A stretch of 64,000 bases of DNA from Vicinamibacterales bacterium (GCA_036504215.1 DASXVO010000030.1:16487-80486), one strand, 5' to 3'; shown: positions 46,666 through 57,408, counted from the stretch's first letter. Notes: generated by a model from the letters alone, not told the origin. Numbers and translations are program-made.

Positions 46666-47106
46666 CTACTTCTTGGCCTTGACGACGAGTTCGCCCCGCA
46701 TCTTCCGGCACCCGTCATCTGCCGTGAGGTTGCAGTAGAACGGGAATGCCCCGACCTTGTCGGCGCGGAACTCGAACACGGTCGTATGGCCGGCGGTTGT
46801 GCGCTTCGCGATCCGGTACGGCTCGTCGATGATGAAGCTGTGCGGGATATCGTCGGTCTCGAGCGTGATCTTCACGAGGTCGTCCTGCTGGACCTCGATG
46901 CGCTGGGGATTGAAGGAGTACTTGCGAGCGACGATCCGCCAGGCGTGGCGTTCAGGCGTCGCATCCTGCGCCCCAAGCGCGGCACTCGTGGGCTGCGGAG
47001 TGGTGTTCGTTGTCTGTGGGGCTGACGCCTGCGCGCGCGACCAGACGGTCAGGCCGACCAGAATGCCGGCACACGCGATGAGCAGGGCGCGATTCCTGTG
47101 GTCCAT
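46666..47106 (-). CDS. cupredoxin-domain exported protein
   Basis: 146 residues. An N-terminal signal/anchor helix (about 7-25), a low-complexity linker (about 27-50), then a cupredoxin fold resembling the copper domain of cytochrome oxidase subunit II (IVARKYSFNPQRIEV). Likely copper ligands: His in IPHSF, Cys in FYCNLTADDGC, and Met in RKMRG. It may carry electrons or copper in the periplasm. No oxidase genes are near. Confidence 0.8.
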   Translation of the reverse strand: MDHRNRALLIACAGILVGLTVWSRAQASAPQTTNTTPQPTSAALGAQDATPERHAWRIVARKYSFNPQRIEVQQDDLVKITLETDDIPHSFIIDEPYRIAKRTTAGHTTVFEFRADKVGAFPFYCNLTADDGCRKMRGELVVKAKK

Positions 47107-47175
47107 GGTGACTAGGTTACAGGTTATAGGTCGTTGGTGGTAGGGAAGAGCGCTCCCTGTCACCGAATCCCTACA

Positions 47176-47201
47176 ACCTGTCCCCCAATGACCTGTCCCC
47201 C
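47176..47201. repeat. two copies of ACCTGTCCCCC with a 15-base period
   Basis: The 11-base word occurs at 47176-47186 and 47191-47201, and ACAGGT appears in inverted form at 47120-47125 in the same gap between the cupredoxin gene and pnp. It could form weak hairpins. No known element was assigned. Confidence 0.6.
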
Positions 47202-47205
47202 GGTG

Positions 47206-49425
47206 TCAGTGTCGCCGGTCGCCGCGACCGCGGGGTCCGCCGGGGCCGCCGCCGCGCTCGCGGCCACCACCGTGCTCGTGACCACCGCCGCTCGGCGGCT
47301 GTCCGTCCGGAGCCGGCCCGCCACCTGCCGGCGCGCCTTCATCGGCGCCCTCGAGCAGCGCCTTGCGGCTCAGCCTGATCTTGCCACTCGGGTCGATGTT
47401 GATGACCTTGACCATCAACTGTTCGCCCTCCTTGAGCTCGTCCCGCACGTCCTTCACGCGATGCTTCGCGATTTCCGAGACGTGCAGCAGGCCGTCCACG
47501 TTCGGCATGATTTCCACGAACGCACCGAAGTCGGTGATCCGTTGCACCTTGCCGAGGTACGACTTGTTCAGCTCCGGTGTGGCGGTCAGTTCCTGGATGA
47601 TCGCAATGGCGCGCTGTGCCGATTCCTCGTCGGCCGACGCGACGTTCACGCGGCCATCGTCCTCGACGTCGATCTTGACCCCGGTTCGCTCGATGATCCC
47701 GCGGATGACCTTGCCGCCCGGCCCGATGACGTCACGAATCTTGTCCACCGGGATCTGGATGGTGACGATGCGCGGTGCGAACGTGGAGATGCTGGTGCGC
47801 GGCGCATTCAGCGTTTCCTGCATCTTGCCGAGGATGTGCAGGCGGCCGCGGCGGGCCTGTTCGAGCGCCTCGCGCATGACGGCCGAGGTCACGCCGGTGA
47901 CCTTGATGTCCATCTGCAGCGCCGTGATCCCCTCCGTCGTGCCGGTGACCTTGAAGTCCATGTCACCGTAGTGATCCTCGGCGCCCGCGATGTCCGTGAG
48001 CACCGCGTACTTGCCGGTGCTCTCATCCATGACGAGACCCATCGCCACGCCCGCAACGGGCGACACGAGCGGCACGCCGGCATCCATCAGCGCCAGCGAC
48101 CCGCCGCAGACCGTCGCCATCGACGAGGATCCGTTCGACTCGAGGATGTCGGACACGACGCGAACGGTGTACGGGAACTTCTCCTCGGCCGGAATCATCG
48201 GCGCGAGGGCGCGCTCTGCCAGGGCGCCGTGACCGACCTCGCGCCGGCCAGGTCCTCGCAGGAAGGCGACCTCTCCGACCGAGAACGGCGGGAAGTTGTA
48301 GTGCAGCATGAAGCGCTTGTACACCTCCCCGCTGACCATCTCGACCTTCTGCTGGTCCTCGGCGGTGCCAAGCGTGGCCGTGACGAGCGCTTGTGTCTCA
48401 CCGCGCGTGAACACGGCGGATCCGTGAGTGCGCGGGAGGACGCCGACCTCGATCCAAATCGGGCGCACCTGGTCGAACGCGCGGCCATCGAGGCGAATGC
48501 CGCGCTCGAGGATCGCGTCGCGCAGCACCTTCTCCTTCAGTTCCTTGAAGACCTTCCGCGCTTCGCTGCGCCGCACCACTTCCTCTTCGGGGAGCGACGC
48601 GACGAGTCCGTCGAGGATCTGCTCGACCGCCGCGTAACTCTCGATCTTGTCCTGGATCTGCATCGCCTCGGTCAGCGGCAGAAAGACCTTCTCCTCCACT
48701 TCCCGGTAGAAATCGCGGTTGATCTCCTTCTTCGGCGGCGTCACCTTGGTCTTGCCGGCTTCCTGCGCCATCCGGTCGATCATCTCGACGATCTGCTTGA
48801 TGGCGACGTGTCCGGCCTCGAGCGCGGCCACGACCTGATCCTCGGTCACCACCTTCGCGCCGGCCTCGACCATGACGATCCCGTCGCGACTTCCGGCGAC
48901 GACGATGTCCAGCTTGGCCTGCCGCCGCTGGTCGTACGTGGGGTTGATGAGGAACTGATCGTCCACGAGCGCGACGCGGACCGCGGCAATCGTCTTCGCG
49001 ACGGGGATCTCGGACAGCGCCAGCGCGGCCGACGCGCCGGTGATCGCGAGCACGTCCGAGTCGTTGTCCGAGTCGGCCGACAGGACGAGCGCGATGAGCT
49101 GCGTCTCGTGATGCCAGCCGGACGGGAAGAGCGGGCGCAGCGGCCGGTCGATGACGCGGCTCGTCAGCACTTCCTTCTCGGCCGGCTTGCCCTCGCGCTT
49201 GAAGAAGCCGCCCGGAATGCGGCCGGATGCGTACGTGTACTCCCGGTAGTCGACCGTGAGGGGCAGGAAGTCGATCCCCTGTCGTTCCGCCGACGCGTAG
49301 CACGCGGTGACGAGCACCACGGTGTCACCGTAGCGGACGATGACGGAACCGTTGGCCTGCTTGGCGAGCTTGCCCGTCTCAATCGAGAGGACGTTCTGGC
49401 CGATGGTCAGTTCACGCTTGTACAT
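47206..49425 (-). CDS. pnp: polynucleotide phosphorylase
   Basis: 739 residues. Two RNase PH domains with an alpha-helical linker (start YKRELTIGQNVLSIETGKLA; second copy near RPIWIEVGVLPRTHGSAVF), a KH domain (DVIGPGGKVIRGII) and an S1 domain (YLGKVQRITDFGAFVEIMP). It phosphorolyses RNA from the 3' end as part of the degradosome. The C-terminus has a Gly/Arg/His-rich tail of about 45 residues that may bind RNA. The ATG is preceded by AAGAAAG. It follows rpsO, the classical order. Confidence 0.97.
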   Translation of the reverse strand: MYKRELTIGQNVLSIETGKLAKQANGSVIVRYGDTVVLVTACYASAERQGIDFLPLTVDYREYTYASGRIPGGFFKREGKPAEKEVLTSRVIDRPLRPLFPSGWHHETQLIALVLSADSDNDSDVLAITGASAALALSEIPVAKTIAAVRVALVDDQFLINPTYDQRRQAKLDIVVAGSRDGIVMVEAGAKVVTEDQVVAALEAGHVAIKQIVEMIDRMAQEAGKTKVTPPKKEINRDFYREVEEKVFLPLTEAMQIQDKIESYAAVEQILDGLVASLPEEEVVRRSEARKVFKELKEKVLRDAILERGIRLDGRAFDQVRPIWIEVGVLPRTHGSAVFTRGETQALVTATLGTAEDQQKVEMVSGEVYKRFMLHYNFPPFSVGEVAFLRGPGRREVGHGALAERALAPMIPAEEKFPYTVRVVSDILESNGSSSMATVCGGSLALMDAGVPLVSPVAGVAMGLVMDESTGKYAVLTDIAGAEDHYGDMDFKVTGTTEGITALQMDIKVTGVTSAVMREALEQARRGRLHILGKMQETLNAPRTSISTFAPRIVTIQIPVDKIRDVIGPGGKVIRGIIERTGVKIDVEDDGRVNVASADEESAQRAIAIIQELTATPELNKSYLGKVQRITDFGAFVEIMPNVDGLLHVSEIAKHRVKDVRDELKEGEQLMVKVINIDPSGKIRLSRKALLEGADEGAPAGGGPAPDGQPPSGGGHEHGGGRERGGGPGGPRGRGDRRH

Positions 49426-49560
49426 AGTTCTTTCTTGTCTCGAAGGCGGGACGCGGACGTCCCTGGTGACTGGCACGTGGAATCGACGCTGCGCACACAC
49501 CACAGGGCAAGCGGCTGAACGTCGCTCGGGCCGCGTCGAGGGTCAGTCGAGACTGCCGTG

Positions 49561-49830
49561 CTACTTGCGGATGCCGAGACGGCGAATCAGGTCCGCGTAT
49601 CGTCCGGTGTCCTTCCGCTTCACGTAGTCCAGCAACCGGCGGCGCTGGCCGACCAACTGCAACAGGCCGCGACGCGAATGATGGTCCTTCGCATGCACCT
49701 TGAAGTGTTCCGTCAGGTAGTTGATGCGCTCGCTGAGGATCGCCACCTGGACTTCAGGAGAGCCGGTATCACCCTCGTGCGTCTTGTAGCTGTCGATGAG
49801 TTCGGTCTTCCGCTCTTTGTTCAGTGCCAC
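49561..49830 (-). CDS. rpsO: 30S ribosomal protein S15
   Basis: 89 residues, the standard length. It shows the family blocks [48 protein letters not shown] and a final RKLGIR-like end. It binds 16S rRNA and helps nucleate the platform. It sits between truB and pnp, as in most bacteria; autoregulation by the rpsO leader is known elsewhere but was not examined in structure here. Confidence 0.97.
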   Translation of the reverse strand: MALNKERKTELIDSYKTHEGDTGSPEVQVAILSERINYLTEHFKVHAKDHHSRRGLLQLVGQRRRLLDYVKRKDTGRYADLIRRLGIRK

Positions 49831-49921
49831 GTTCCATCACCTCCACGTACGGCCCAGAACGGACTCCTGCCGCCCAGACCGCCGTACATCACGAATCCCT
49901 TGATTCAACAGATCGGCTATT

Positions 49922-50848
49922 TTACTTCAGGACGACAACGGGATGCAAAACGCCGGGCCGATCGGAGGGGCGCGCGATGCCCACCAAGGTGCCGTCGGGC
50001 GCCAGCAGCCGGATGACGGCTCCGGTGGCCGCTGCCGCGTCCTGGACGGGCGAGGCATGGCGCGCCGCCACGTCGCCCGGACCGATGTCGTTCCCGTGCA
50101 GCGCCCGCCGCAGGCCTTCCTCGTTCAGCACGATCGCCGGATGTTCAGCGAGCAGCCCTTCCAGAGGGACAAGCCTGGCCAGGGCCCGTGCGGGCTGGGC
50201 CGACAGCCAATCCAGCGGAACGGCATCCTCGAGCGAGAACCGGCCGCTCTCGGTGCGGCGCAGGCGCTCGAGGCACCCGCCACATCCGAGGCGGCGTCCC
50301 AGGTCCTCCGCGAGCGCGCGGACGTAGAATCCGGCGGAGCATCGAACACGGATGTCCACGAGCGGCGCCCCGGCACGCACCACTTCCAGTTCGTGGACGA
50401 CGACCCGGGCCGTCCGGACAGTCACCGGTCTTCCGCGCCTGGCCAGGACGTGCGCTCGCACGCCGTCGATCTTCTTGGCGGAGAAGCGCGGCGGAGTCTG
50501 GTCCTGTGGTCCGAGAAACGCCTGGAGCGCGGCCTCCACCTCGGCCGGGCCTGGCAGGTTGGCGTCCGCGGTGACCTCGCCGACCAGCACACCGGTGCGA
50601 TCCCACGTGTCGGTGGCCATGCCGAGGCGGATCGTCGCCTCATAGGTCTTCTCATGAGCCGACATGAACTGCGCCAGCCGCGTGGCGCGGCCGATGACGA
50701 GCACGAGGACGCCGGTCGCCATCGGGTCGAGCGTGCCGGCGTGCCCAATCGCCCGGACACCAAGCGCCCTCCTGGCGACCGCGACGATGTCGTGGGACGT
50801 CGGCCCCTCCGGCTTGTCGACGACGAGTACGCCGTCTACGGCTGACAT
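49922..50848 (-). CDS. truB: tRNA pseudouridine-55 synthase
   Basis: 308 residues. The family start GVLVVDKPEGPTSHDIV and the catalytic Asp41 in HAGTLDPMATGVL are present, as are the KTYEATIRLG and RCSAGFYVRALAEDLG blocks. It converts U55 of tRNA to pseudouridine. A C-terminal PUA-like domain follows. It overlaps nrnA by 13 bases. Confidence 0.96.
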   Translation of the reverse strand: MSAVDGVLVVDKPEGPTSHDIVAVARRALGVRAIGHAGTLDPMATGVLVLVIGRATRLAQFMSAHEKTYEATIRLGMATDTWDRTGVLVGEVTADANLPGPAEVEAALQAFLGPQDQTPPRFSAKKIDGVRAHVLARRGRPVTVRTARVVVHELEVVRAGAPLVDIRVRCSAGFYVRALAEDLGRRLGCGGCLERLRRTESGRFSLEDAVPLDWLSAQPARALARLVPLEGLLAEHPAIVLNEEGLRRALHGNDIGPGDVAARHASPVQDAAAATGAVIRLLAPDGTLVGIARPSDRPGVLHPVVVLK

Positions 50849-51846
50849 GGGACGGGTGCCGTTCCAAGGTCGATCGCGTCCTGCACGAGCGGGAGCATCT
50901 GCCGGCGGATATCGGCAAGGTCGCCGTTGACGGTGCACCCGGAGGCGTTCTTGTGGCCGCCCCCGCCGAAGCGGGCCGCGACGCTCCCAACGTCGATGCG
51001 GCCCTTCGATCGGAAGCTGATCCGAAATTGATTCGGCTCCCACGCCTTGAAGAAGACCACCGCCTGGACCTCCTTCACCGTGAGCGGCTGATTGATCAAC
51101 CCGTCGGTGTCGTCGAACGTGCCGCCGGTCGCCTGCGCAATGGTGCGATCGAGGTACAGGACTGCCAGTCGTCCCGACTGGTCGAGCTCGAGCGAGCTGA
51201 GCACCGCGCCGAACATCCGAATCCGACCGATGGTGTTGCTGTCGTACACGCTCCGCGCGACGAGGACCGGATCGACGCCAGCCTCGAGGGCCTGGCGGCA
51301 GATGTCGAACGTCCGCGGCGAGATGCTCGAGTAGTGAAACGCTCCAGTGTCGGTCAGGATCGCGACGTAGACGTGCATCGCGATCTCATGCGACAGCGGG
51401 ACGCCGAGCGCGTGAATCACGTCGAACACCATCTCCCCGCATGCGGCCGCGCCGGCGTCGAACCAGTTGATGGCGCCGAACAGCGCGTTACCCGGGTGAT
51501 GGTCGATGTTGACGATGAAGAACCGCTCGAGGCCCTCGATCCCCGTTCGCGCGAGATCGCCGCACTCCATCACGATGACCGCGTCGAAGTCCCCGTCCAC
51601 GCGATCGGCGATTTCGATGTCCGGGACGCCGGGGAACGTGGACAACCCGGGTTGGGCCGAGTCATGGTTGACGACCCGCACGTCCTTGCCGAGCGCGCGC
51701 AGGGCATAGGCCATCGCCAGCTGGGAGCCGATCGAGTCGCCGTCCGGCTTGAGGTGCGAAGTGATCAGGAACCGCTGGCGTCGCATGATCTCCTCGCGGA
51801 TCCGTGCGACCGGGTCGGGGTCAGTCCTTGGTGCGGTCAGGGTCAT
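50836..51846 (-). CDS. nrnA: DHH/DHHA1 phosphoesterase (NrnA-like)
   Basis: 336 residues. The DHH domain has HLKPDGDSIGSQLA, an Asp in VMECGDL, and DHHPGN; the DHHA1 domain has the GGGGHKNASG motif. NrnA hydrolyses nanoRNA and pApA, and also pAp. It lies between rbfA and truB, as in many Firmicutes and other phyla. It overlaps both neighbours, so expression is coupled. Confidence 0.93.
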   Translation of the reverse strand: MTLTAPRTDPDPVARIREEIMRRQRFLITSHLKPDGDSIGSQLAMAYALRALGKDVRVVNHDSAQPGLSTFPGVPDIEIADRVDGDFDAVIVMECGDLARTGIEGLERFFIVNIDHHPGNALFGAINWFDAGAAACGEMVFDVIHALGVPLSHEIAMHVYVAILTDTGAFHYSSISPRTFDICRQALEAGVDPVLVARSVYDSNTIGRIRMFGAVLSSLELDQSGRLAVLYLDRTIAQATGGTFDDTDGLINQPLTVKEVQAVVFFKAWEPNQFRISFRSKGRIDVGSVAARFGGGGHKNASGCTVNGDLADIRRQMLPLVQDAIDLGTAPVPCQP

Positions 51847-52216
51847 GGTTTGGCTGGTCGTGAGCGGCATCGGCCTCGTGGATCTCCTGCAGGAGGCGCT
51901 CGACGCGATCCTGGGTCTCGATCGACTTGTCGAAGACGAACTCGAGGACCGGCACGCGGCGGAGGCGCAGCCGCTGCCCGATTTGACGTCGGAGGAACGA
52001 CCCGGCACGCTGCAGAGCCTTGACCGTCGTCCGGCGGTCGGCCTCCGACCCGAGTGACGTGTAGAACACCCGCGCGAGCTGCAGATCCGGGGTCACCTGC
52101 ACGCGCGTGATCGTGATGAACCCGATGCCCGGATCGTGAACCTCGCGTGCCAGTATCGTGCTGACTTCCGCGCGTATCTGGTCGGCGATACGGTCGGGAC
52201 GATGACCTTGTGGCAT
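51821..52216 (-). CDS. rbfA: ribosome-binding factor A
   Basis: 131 residues. The KH-type fold is seen in RPDRIADQIRAEVSTILAREV, VTPDLQLARVFYTSLG and RRVPVLEFVFDKSIE. It assists late 30S maturation and 16S 5'-end processing. The charged C-terminal tail (about 15 residues) is of variable type in the family. It overlaps nrnA by 26 bases and follows the DUF503 gene by 4 bases. Confidence 0.95.
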   Translation of the reverse strand: MPQGHRPDRIADQIRAEVSTILAREVHDPGIGFITITRVQVTPDLQLARVFYTSLGSEADRRTTVKALQRAGSFLRRQIGQRLRLRRVPVLEFVFDKSIETQDRVERLLQEIHEADAAHDQPNHDPDRTKD

Positions 52217-52220
52217 AGGT

Positions 52221-52502
52221 TCAAGCCAGAAACTCGATCTCGGTTCGCGTGATCGCACCGGGCTCGATGCGCTCGATCTCATCGGCGACGGCCGCGAGTT
52301 CCTGCTCCGTATGAACCCGCGTCGTGCCGATCGTGACGATGCCCAGACCGGCGCGCTGCCAGAGGTCGTGGTGTTCGACCTCGGCAACCGCGACATTGAA
52401 CTTCGCGAGCCGATCCTTGACCCGCCGCAGGACCATCCGCTTGTCCTTGAGCGACTGCGATCCCGGCAGGAACAACTCGACGGAAAGCAGGGCGACCACC
52501 AT
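52221..52502 (-). CDS. DUF503 family protein
   Basis: 93 residues. The family blocks SLKDKRMVLRRVKDRLAKFN, VAEVEHHDLWQRA and GLGIVTIGTT are complete. DUF503 proteins are small alpha/beta proteins that regularly lie between infB and rbfA; their function is unknown. The start MVVALLSVELFLPG matches the family; an upstream extension in the same frame lacks similarity and overlaps a hairpin region. Confidence 0.88.
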   Translation of the reverse strand: MVVALLSVELFLPGSQSLKDKRMVLRRVKDRLAKFNVAVAEVEHHDLWQRAGLGIVTIGTTRVHTEQELAAVADEIERIEPGAITRTEIEFLA

Positions 52503-52547
52503 GGCCACGACCAGAGAGAAGCTGAAGAGCGCCACGTGCAAAATGAA

Positions 52548-52602
52548 AATGGAGAATGTCCGAAGCGCAGGATGCGTATCCTGCCTCCTGTCATTCTCCA
52601 TT
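52548..52602. repeat. nested inverted repeats between infB and DUF503
   Basis: Outer perfect 11-base arms AATGGAGAATG (52548-52558) and CATTCTCCATT (52592-52602) enclose an inner hairpin with GCAGGAT/ATCCTGC arms and a GCGT loop (52567-52584). The base composition is lower in GC than its neighbours. It could act as a transcript processing or partial termination site in the infB to DUF503 gap, or be a small mobile repeat. Confidence 0.75.
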
Positions 52603-52629
52603 CGCCATCTTGCCTTCTACATGCCGTCG

Positions 52630-55600
52630 CTACGCGGTCACCGGGGTCAGGACGCGCTCGACGACGAAGACTTCGATCGCGTCGCCGGTCTTGATGTCGT
52701 TGAAGCGCTCGAGGCCGATCCCGCACTCGAACCCGGCCTTCACCTCGGACACGTCGTCCTTGAAGCGACGGAGCGAGCCGATCTTCCCCTCGAACACGAC
52801 AACGTGGTCGCGCAGCAGGCGCGCCTGCGCGTCGCCGCTCCGCTTGATCGTGCCTTCCGTGACCAGGCAGCCCGCAATCGCGCCGATCTTCGGAACCTTG
52901 AAGACCTCGCGGACTTCGGCCACACCCAGCCGCACTTCCTTGAACGTCGGCTCGAGCAGGCCCGTCATCGCCTTCTTCATCTCGTCGATGACGTTGTAGA
53001 TGACCGAATGCAGCCGCAAGTCCACATGTTCGCGCTCGGCGACCTCGGCCGCGTTCCGGTCCGGCCGGACGCTGAACCCGATGATGATCGCGTTCGACGC
53101 GGAGGCGAGCAGCACGTCCGACTCGTTGATGGCGCCGACGCCGGAGTGGATGATCCGGATCTTCACCTTCTCGTCGGACAGCTTCGTCAGCGTGTCGGCC
53201 AGCACCTCGGCTGAGCCCTGCACGTCGGCCTTGATGATGATCGGCAGTTCCTTGACGTCGCCCTCGGCAATCTGCTGCTGCAGCGATTCGAGCGTGAGGC
53301 GCGTGGACTTGGCGCCAAGCGCCTTCTCCTTGGCCTGCGACTGGCGGAACAGCGCAACCTGACGGGCCTTCGCCGCGTCGTTGATGGCCTGGAACGAATC
53401 ACCCGGCTGCGGTAGCGCCGCGAGGCCGAGCACTTCGACCGGAATGGACGGCCCCGCCACCTTGACGTGGCGGCCGCGGTCGTCGATGAGCGCACGGACC
53501 TTGCCGAGGATCGGACCCGCAATCACGGTGTCGCCGATGTGGAGGGTGCCGTCCTGCACGAGGATGGTCGCCACCGGACCACGGCCCTTGTCGAGCTGCG
53601 CTTCGAGCACCGTGCCAACGGCGGCGCGCTTCGGGTTCGCCTTCAGTTCGCCGATGTCGGTGACGAGCAGGATCATCTCGAGCAGCAGTTCGAGGTTCTG
53701 CCGTTTCTTGGCGGAAACCTCGACCATGACCGTCTGGCCGCCCCAGTCCTCGGGCATCAGGCCGAGATCGGCCAGTTCGCGCTTGACCCGCTCGGGATTG
53801 GCGTCCGGCTTGTCGATCTTGTTGACGGCCACGATGATCGGTACGCCGGCCGCTTTCGCGTGGTCGATCGCTTCACGCGTCTGCGGCATCACACCATCGT
53901 CCGCGGCGACAACGAGGACGACGATGTCCGTCACACGGGCGCCGCGTGCGCGCATGAGTGTGAAGGCCTCGTGACCAGGCGTGTCGAGGAAGACGACGCT
54001 GCGGTTGTTGACCTGGACGTGGTACGCCCCGATGTGCTGCGTGATGCCGCCCGCCTCGCGTTCGGCCACGCGCGTCTCGCGGATGCCGTCGAGCAGCGTG
54101 GTCTTGCCATGATCGACGTGCCCCATGACCGTGACCACCGGCGCGCGGAGCACCCTGTCCTCGGGACGGCTCTCCTCGGTTTCGACCTCGAGCAACTCCT
54201 CCTCGAAGCTCCGAAGCTGGACGTCGGCGCCGAACTCCCGCGCGATCATCGTCGCGGTGTCGATGTCCAGCGTCGTGTTGATCGTCATCATGATCCGCTT
54301 GTCGAGGAGTTTCTTGAGAACGTCCTTCGTGCGGAGTTCGAGCTTGTCGGCCAGGTCCTTGACGGTCATGCCTTCGGCGAGCGTGATCGTCCGGGTGATT
54401 GGCGGAGGAGCCGCCTGGATCGCCATCGGCGGCACCCGCGGCGCCTCGCGCCGCGGACCGCCGTGATGACGCTGTCCGGGCGCCGGCCGGCCCATCGGAG
54501 GCCGCGGCGGCATTCCGGGGCGACCGGGGGGTGCCGGACGCGCACCCATCGGAGGCGCCATGCCAGGCCGTGGCGGTTGTGCCGGACGCACGGGCTGAGA
54601 CGGGAGTGGCCTTGGACCGCCCGTCGCCGGCGGGCGCGACGTCATTCCCGGGCGTGTGAGTGCGGGCGGACGCGTTCCGGGAGGCGTGCCCCCTGGTCGC
54701 GTGAAGTCGGAGGTTCCGGGGCGTGGTCCTGGACGACCGACCTGGCCCGTCGGCGGCATCGCCGTCCGTGGCGCGGTCGGTCGCAGCGGTTGCGGCGGCA
54801 CGGTGGTCCGCGGTGTCAGCCGGGGTGCGGGCGGAGGCGGCGTCTCCTCGACGCGGAGACGGAGCGTTGGCGGCACCAAGCGGCCGGGCGGCGGCATCAC
54901 GGGACGAGGCGTCGGTGGTGGCGGCACCGGGCGCGCCACGAGCTTGGGCTGTGCCGGCTGACCGGGCACTCCGGGCTGCGGGTGCGTTGCGGGCTTGCCA
55001 GGCTCGGCCGCGGGTCGCACGGCGACCGGAGGGTGCATCCCAGCCGGACGAAGTGCCGGCGGGCGCACCAGACCGGGCGCGGCCGGGGCGCCGTGAGGTG
55101 CGGGCGCGTGTGCGGCCGTCGCAGGCGTGGTCGGCCGCTGGGCTGGCGGATGTGCAACACCAGCTGGCGGTGCCGGCTGCACGGCTCCTGTTGGCTGCGT
55201 GGCCACCGCTCGGGGCTGTGCCTCGGCGGCGGGGGCCTCCGCGGCAGGCGCTGCAACACGTGCGGGGGCGGCGGCAGTCGGTTCCTCGGCCGCCAGCGTC
55301 GGCTCCGGTTCGACCGGGGCCTGTTCTGCGGCAATCGGCGGAGGCACCGTCTCGGCCACACGCACCGGAGCTTCGGGAGGCTTGGGCGGCGCCGGTTCCG
55401 GCTTGGGTTCCCGCTCCTCGAGCATCAGACGTCGAGGCTCGTGGACGACAGGGTGCACGATCGGCTCGACGACGGGTTCTGGAGCCAGTTCCTCGACCTC
55501 TTCGGCGACCGGAACCGGTTCCGCCTCGATGAGCACGTCGGTCTTCGGCCGAATCGTCTTGATCAGACGCGGCGGCGGCAGGGCCGGTGCCACCGGCTTC

Positions 55601-55854
55601 GGCGGCTCGGGCTTCTTGCCCGCGACAGGCTTCTTGCCCTTGTGGGCGGGCGTCTCGGCGAACATGTCGCCGCCCGGCAGGGTCACCCCGCGCTGCCGCG
55701 CCATCCGCTCGACGAACTGTCGGGCGACAACTTCCTCGATGGTGCTCGACGCGCTCTTGACCTCGATCCCGTGATCGCGCTTGAGCAGCGCCAGGACTTC
55801 CTGGCTCGTCGTGCCGAGCAGTTCCGCGACTTTGTAGATCCGGACAGTGGCCAA
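52630..55854 (-). CDS. infB: translation initiation factor IF-2
   Basis: 1074 residues, long for the family. The N-terminal IF2_N domain ([20 protein letters not shown]) is followed by a Pro/Ala-rich region (about residues 80-480) and a second IF2_N at about 490-545. Then come the GTPase domain with G1 GHVDHGKTT (from about 577), DTPGHEAF and NKID, and domains II-IV. It delivers initiator tRNA to the 30S subunit. The P/A-rich stretch is probably disordered and shows repetitive DNA. It lies 19 bases after nusA. Confidence 0.96.
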   Translation of the reverse strand: MATVRIYKVAELLGTTSQEVLALLKRDHGIEVKSASSTIEEVVARQFVERMARQRGVTLPGGDMFAETPAHKGKKPVAGKKPEPPKPVAPALPPPRLIKTIRPKTDVLIEAEPVPVAEEVEELAPEPVVEPIVHPVVHEPRRLMLEEREPKPEPAPPKPPEAPVRVAETVPPPIAAEQAPVEPEPTLAAEEPTAAAPARVAAPAAEAPAAEAQPRAVATQPTGAVQPAPPAGVAHPPAQRPTTPATAAHAPAPHGAPAAPGLVRPPALRPAGMHPPVAVRPAAEPGKPATHPQPGVPGQPAQPKLVARPVPPPPTPRPVMPPPGRLVPPTLRLRVEETPPPPAPRLTPRTTVPPQPLRPTAPRTAMPPTGQVGRPGPRPGTSDFTRPGGTPPGTRPPALTRPGMTSRPPATGGPRPLPSQPVRPAQPPRPGMAPPMGARPAPPGRPGMPPRPPMGRPAPGQRHHGGPRREAPRVPPMAIQAAPPPITRTITLAEGMTVKDLADKLELRTKDVLKKLLDKRIMMTINTTLDIDTATMIAREFGADVQLRSFEEELLEVETEESRPEDRVLRAPVVTVMGHVDHGKTTLLDGIRETRVAEREAGGITQHIGAYHVQVNNRSVVFLDTPGHEAFTLMRARGARVTDIVVLVVAADDGVMPQTREAIDHAKAAGVPIIVAVNKIDKPDANPERVKRELADLGLMPEDWGGQTVMVEVSAKKRQNLELLLEMILLVTDIGELKANPKRAAVGTVLEAQLDKGRGPVATILVQDGTLHIGDTVIAGPILGKVRALIDDRGRHVKVAGPSIPVEVLGLAALPQPGDSFQAINDAAKARQVALFRQSQAKEKALGAKSTRLTLESLQQQIAEGDVKELPIIIKADVQGSAEVLADTLTKLSDEKVKIRIIHSGVGAINESDVLLASASNAIIIGFSVRPDRNAAEVAEREHVDLRLHSVIYNVIDEMKKAMTGLLEPTFKEVRLGVAEVREVFKVPKIGAIAGCLVTEGTIKRSGDAQARLLRDHVVVFEGKIGSLRRFKDDVSEVKAGFECGIGLERFNDIKTGDAIEVFVVERVLTPVTA

Positions 55855-55873
55855 CGGTTACCTCGAATGCGTG

Positions 55874-57385
55874 TTACTTGCCTTGAACGTCCTGATCACC
55901 TTCGGCCAACGGGGCATCGATCGCTTGCTCCGTCCCGTCCTCGGCCGGACTAGCCTGTTCGCCAGACTCGGCATCCGGTGGACCGGCTTCCGCTTCCGCG
56001 GCGCCGGCTTCCGCTTCCGCGGCGCCGGCTTCGGCTTCCGCGGCAGCCGCCTCCGTCTCCGCGGCAGCCGCTTCGGCCTCCGCGGCAGCCGCGGCTTCGA
56101 CCTCCGCGCGGGCGGCAGCGAGCACACTCTCGGCCGTCGCCTCATCGATGCCCGGCACGGCCATCAGCGACTCGATGGGGGCTTCCGCCACCATCAGGGC
56201 CGACTCGTAGCCCGCCTCTCGAAGGCTGGCAACGATCTCGTCGTTGATGTCGGGCAGCACGAGCACCGGGGCAGCCTCGACGGCGTCCTCGAGACCCTCC
56301 TCACCCGGCATTTCCAGCCCTTCGAGCTGCGCCTCGACCTCGCGCCGCTTCTCTTCCTCGCTCTTGATGTCGATGCGCCACCCGGTCAGCTTGGCTGCCA
56401 GACGGACGTTCTGGCCCTTCTTGCCGATCGCGAGCGAGAGCTGCTTGTCCTCGACGACGACTTCCACCACGCGCTCGTGTTCGTCCACGATCGACACGCG
56501 CTGCACTTTCGCGGGACTGAGCGCATTGGTGACGAAGCCAACCGCGTCCTCGGACCATTCGACGATATCGATCTTCTCGCCGCGCAACTCGCGGATGATC
56601 GACTGTACCCGCGTGCCCTTCATGCCAACGCAGGCGCCCACCGGGTCGACGTCACGCTCGCGAGAGTAGACCGCCACCTTCGCCCGGTCGCCCGCTTCGC
56701 GGACAGCACCCTTGATCACCACCGTCGCATCGTAGATTTCCGGCACTTCCTGCTCGAACAGCTTGATGAGCAGCGCCGGATCGGTGCGCGACAGGACGAT
56801 CTGCGGCCCCTTGGCACTCCGGTTGACGGCCTTGATGACGGCGCGAATCCGGTCGCCCGGGGCATAGCTTTCGGCTCGCGACTGTTCCTTGCGCGGGAGG
56901 ACGGCCTCGATGCGCCCGAGTTCGAGGATGAGATCGCCGTTCTCGAAGCGCTTGACCGTGCCGTTCACCACGTCGCCGATCCGCTGATTGTACTCGGCGA
57001 AGATGTTCTCACGCTCCGCTTCCCGGACCTTCTGGAAGATGACCTGCTTGGCCGTCTGCGCGGCGATCCGGCCGAGCACCTCCGTGGACTTCGGGAACTC
57101 GATCTCCATGCCTACTTCGGCTTCTTCGCCGTAGAGCTGCTGGGCCTCGGCCAACGCCACCTCGGTGGCGGGGTTGGTGACCTCGGCGACGATCTGCTTG
57201 ACGGCGAACAGTTCGACCTGGCCAGTGTCGAGGTTGAACCGCGCGTGGAGATCCTCGTTCGTCTTGTAGTACTTCCGCGACGCCGTCTTCACGGCCTCCT
57301 CGATCGCGGAGACGATGACCTCGGGTTCGATCCCCTTTTCCTTGGCAAGGGCCTCGATGGTCTGCTGGAGTGTCGGATTGCTCAT
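55874..57385 (-). CDS. nusA: transcription termination/antitermination factor NusA
   Basis: 503 residues. The N-terminal RNA-polymerase binding domain, an S1 domain ([19 protein letters not shown]) and two KH domains ([19 protein letters not shown] and [19 protein letters not shown]) are present in order. A helix-hairpin-helix segment ([16 protein letters not shown]) follows. The last about 75 residues are an Ala/Glu repeat (A-E-A-type units) unique to this protein among those in the window. NusA controls pausing and termination. It precedes infB in the canonical order. Confidence 0.95.
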   Translation of the reverse strand: MSNPTLQQTIEALAKEKGIEPEVIVSAIEEAVKTASRKYYKTNEDLHARFNLDTGQVELFAVKQIVAEVTNPATEVALAEAQQLYGEEAEVGMEIEFPKSTEVLGRIAAQTAKQVIFQKVREAERENIFAEYNQRIGDVVNGTVKRFENGDLILELGRIEAVLPRKEQSRAESYAPGDRIRAVIKAVNRSAKGPQIVLSRTDPALLIKLFEQEVPEIYDATVVIKGAVREAGDRAKVAVYSRERDVDPVGACVGMKGTRVQSIIRELRGEKIDIVEWSEDAVGFVTNALSPAKVQRVSIVDEHERVVEVVVEDKQLSLAIGKKGQNVRLAAKLTGWRIDIKSEEEKRREVEAQLEGLEMPGEEGLEDAVEAAPVLVLPDINDEIVASLREAGYESALMVAEAPIESLMAVPGIDEATAESVLAAARAEVEAAAAAEAEAAAAETEAAAAEAEAGAAEAEAGAAEAEAGPPDAESGEQASPAEDGTEQAIDAPLAEGDQDVQGK

Positions 57386-57408
57386 ATCTACCTGAACGGG
57401 GCTACGCG

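Noticed and set aside
47107..47205. ACCTGTCCCCC repeats as a CRISPR fragment.
   Set aside because: Only two copies of 11 bases with a 4-base gap; no spacers and no cas genes.
52503..52601. N-terminal extension of the DUF503 protein with a hydrophobic segment.
   Set aside because: It is encoded by the palindromic spacer; the family starts at MVVALLSVEL.
55978..56115. GC-rich repeats on the plus strand as a protein-coding gene.
   Set aside because: They are the reverse complement of the NusA Ala/Glu tail; the minus-strand frame has clear NusA domains.
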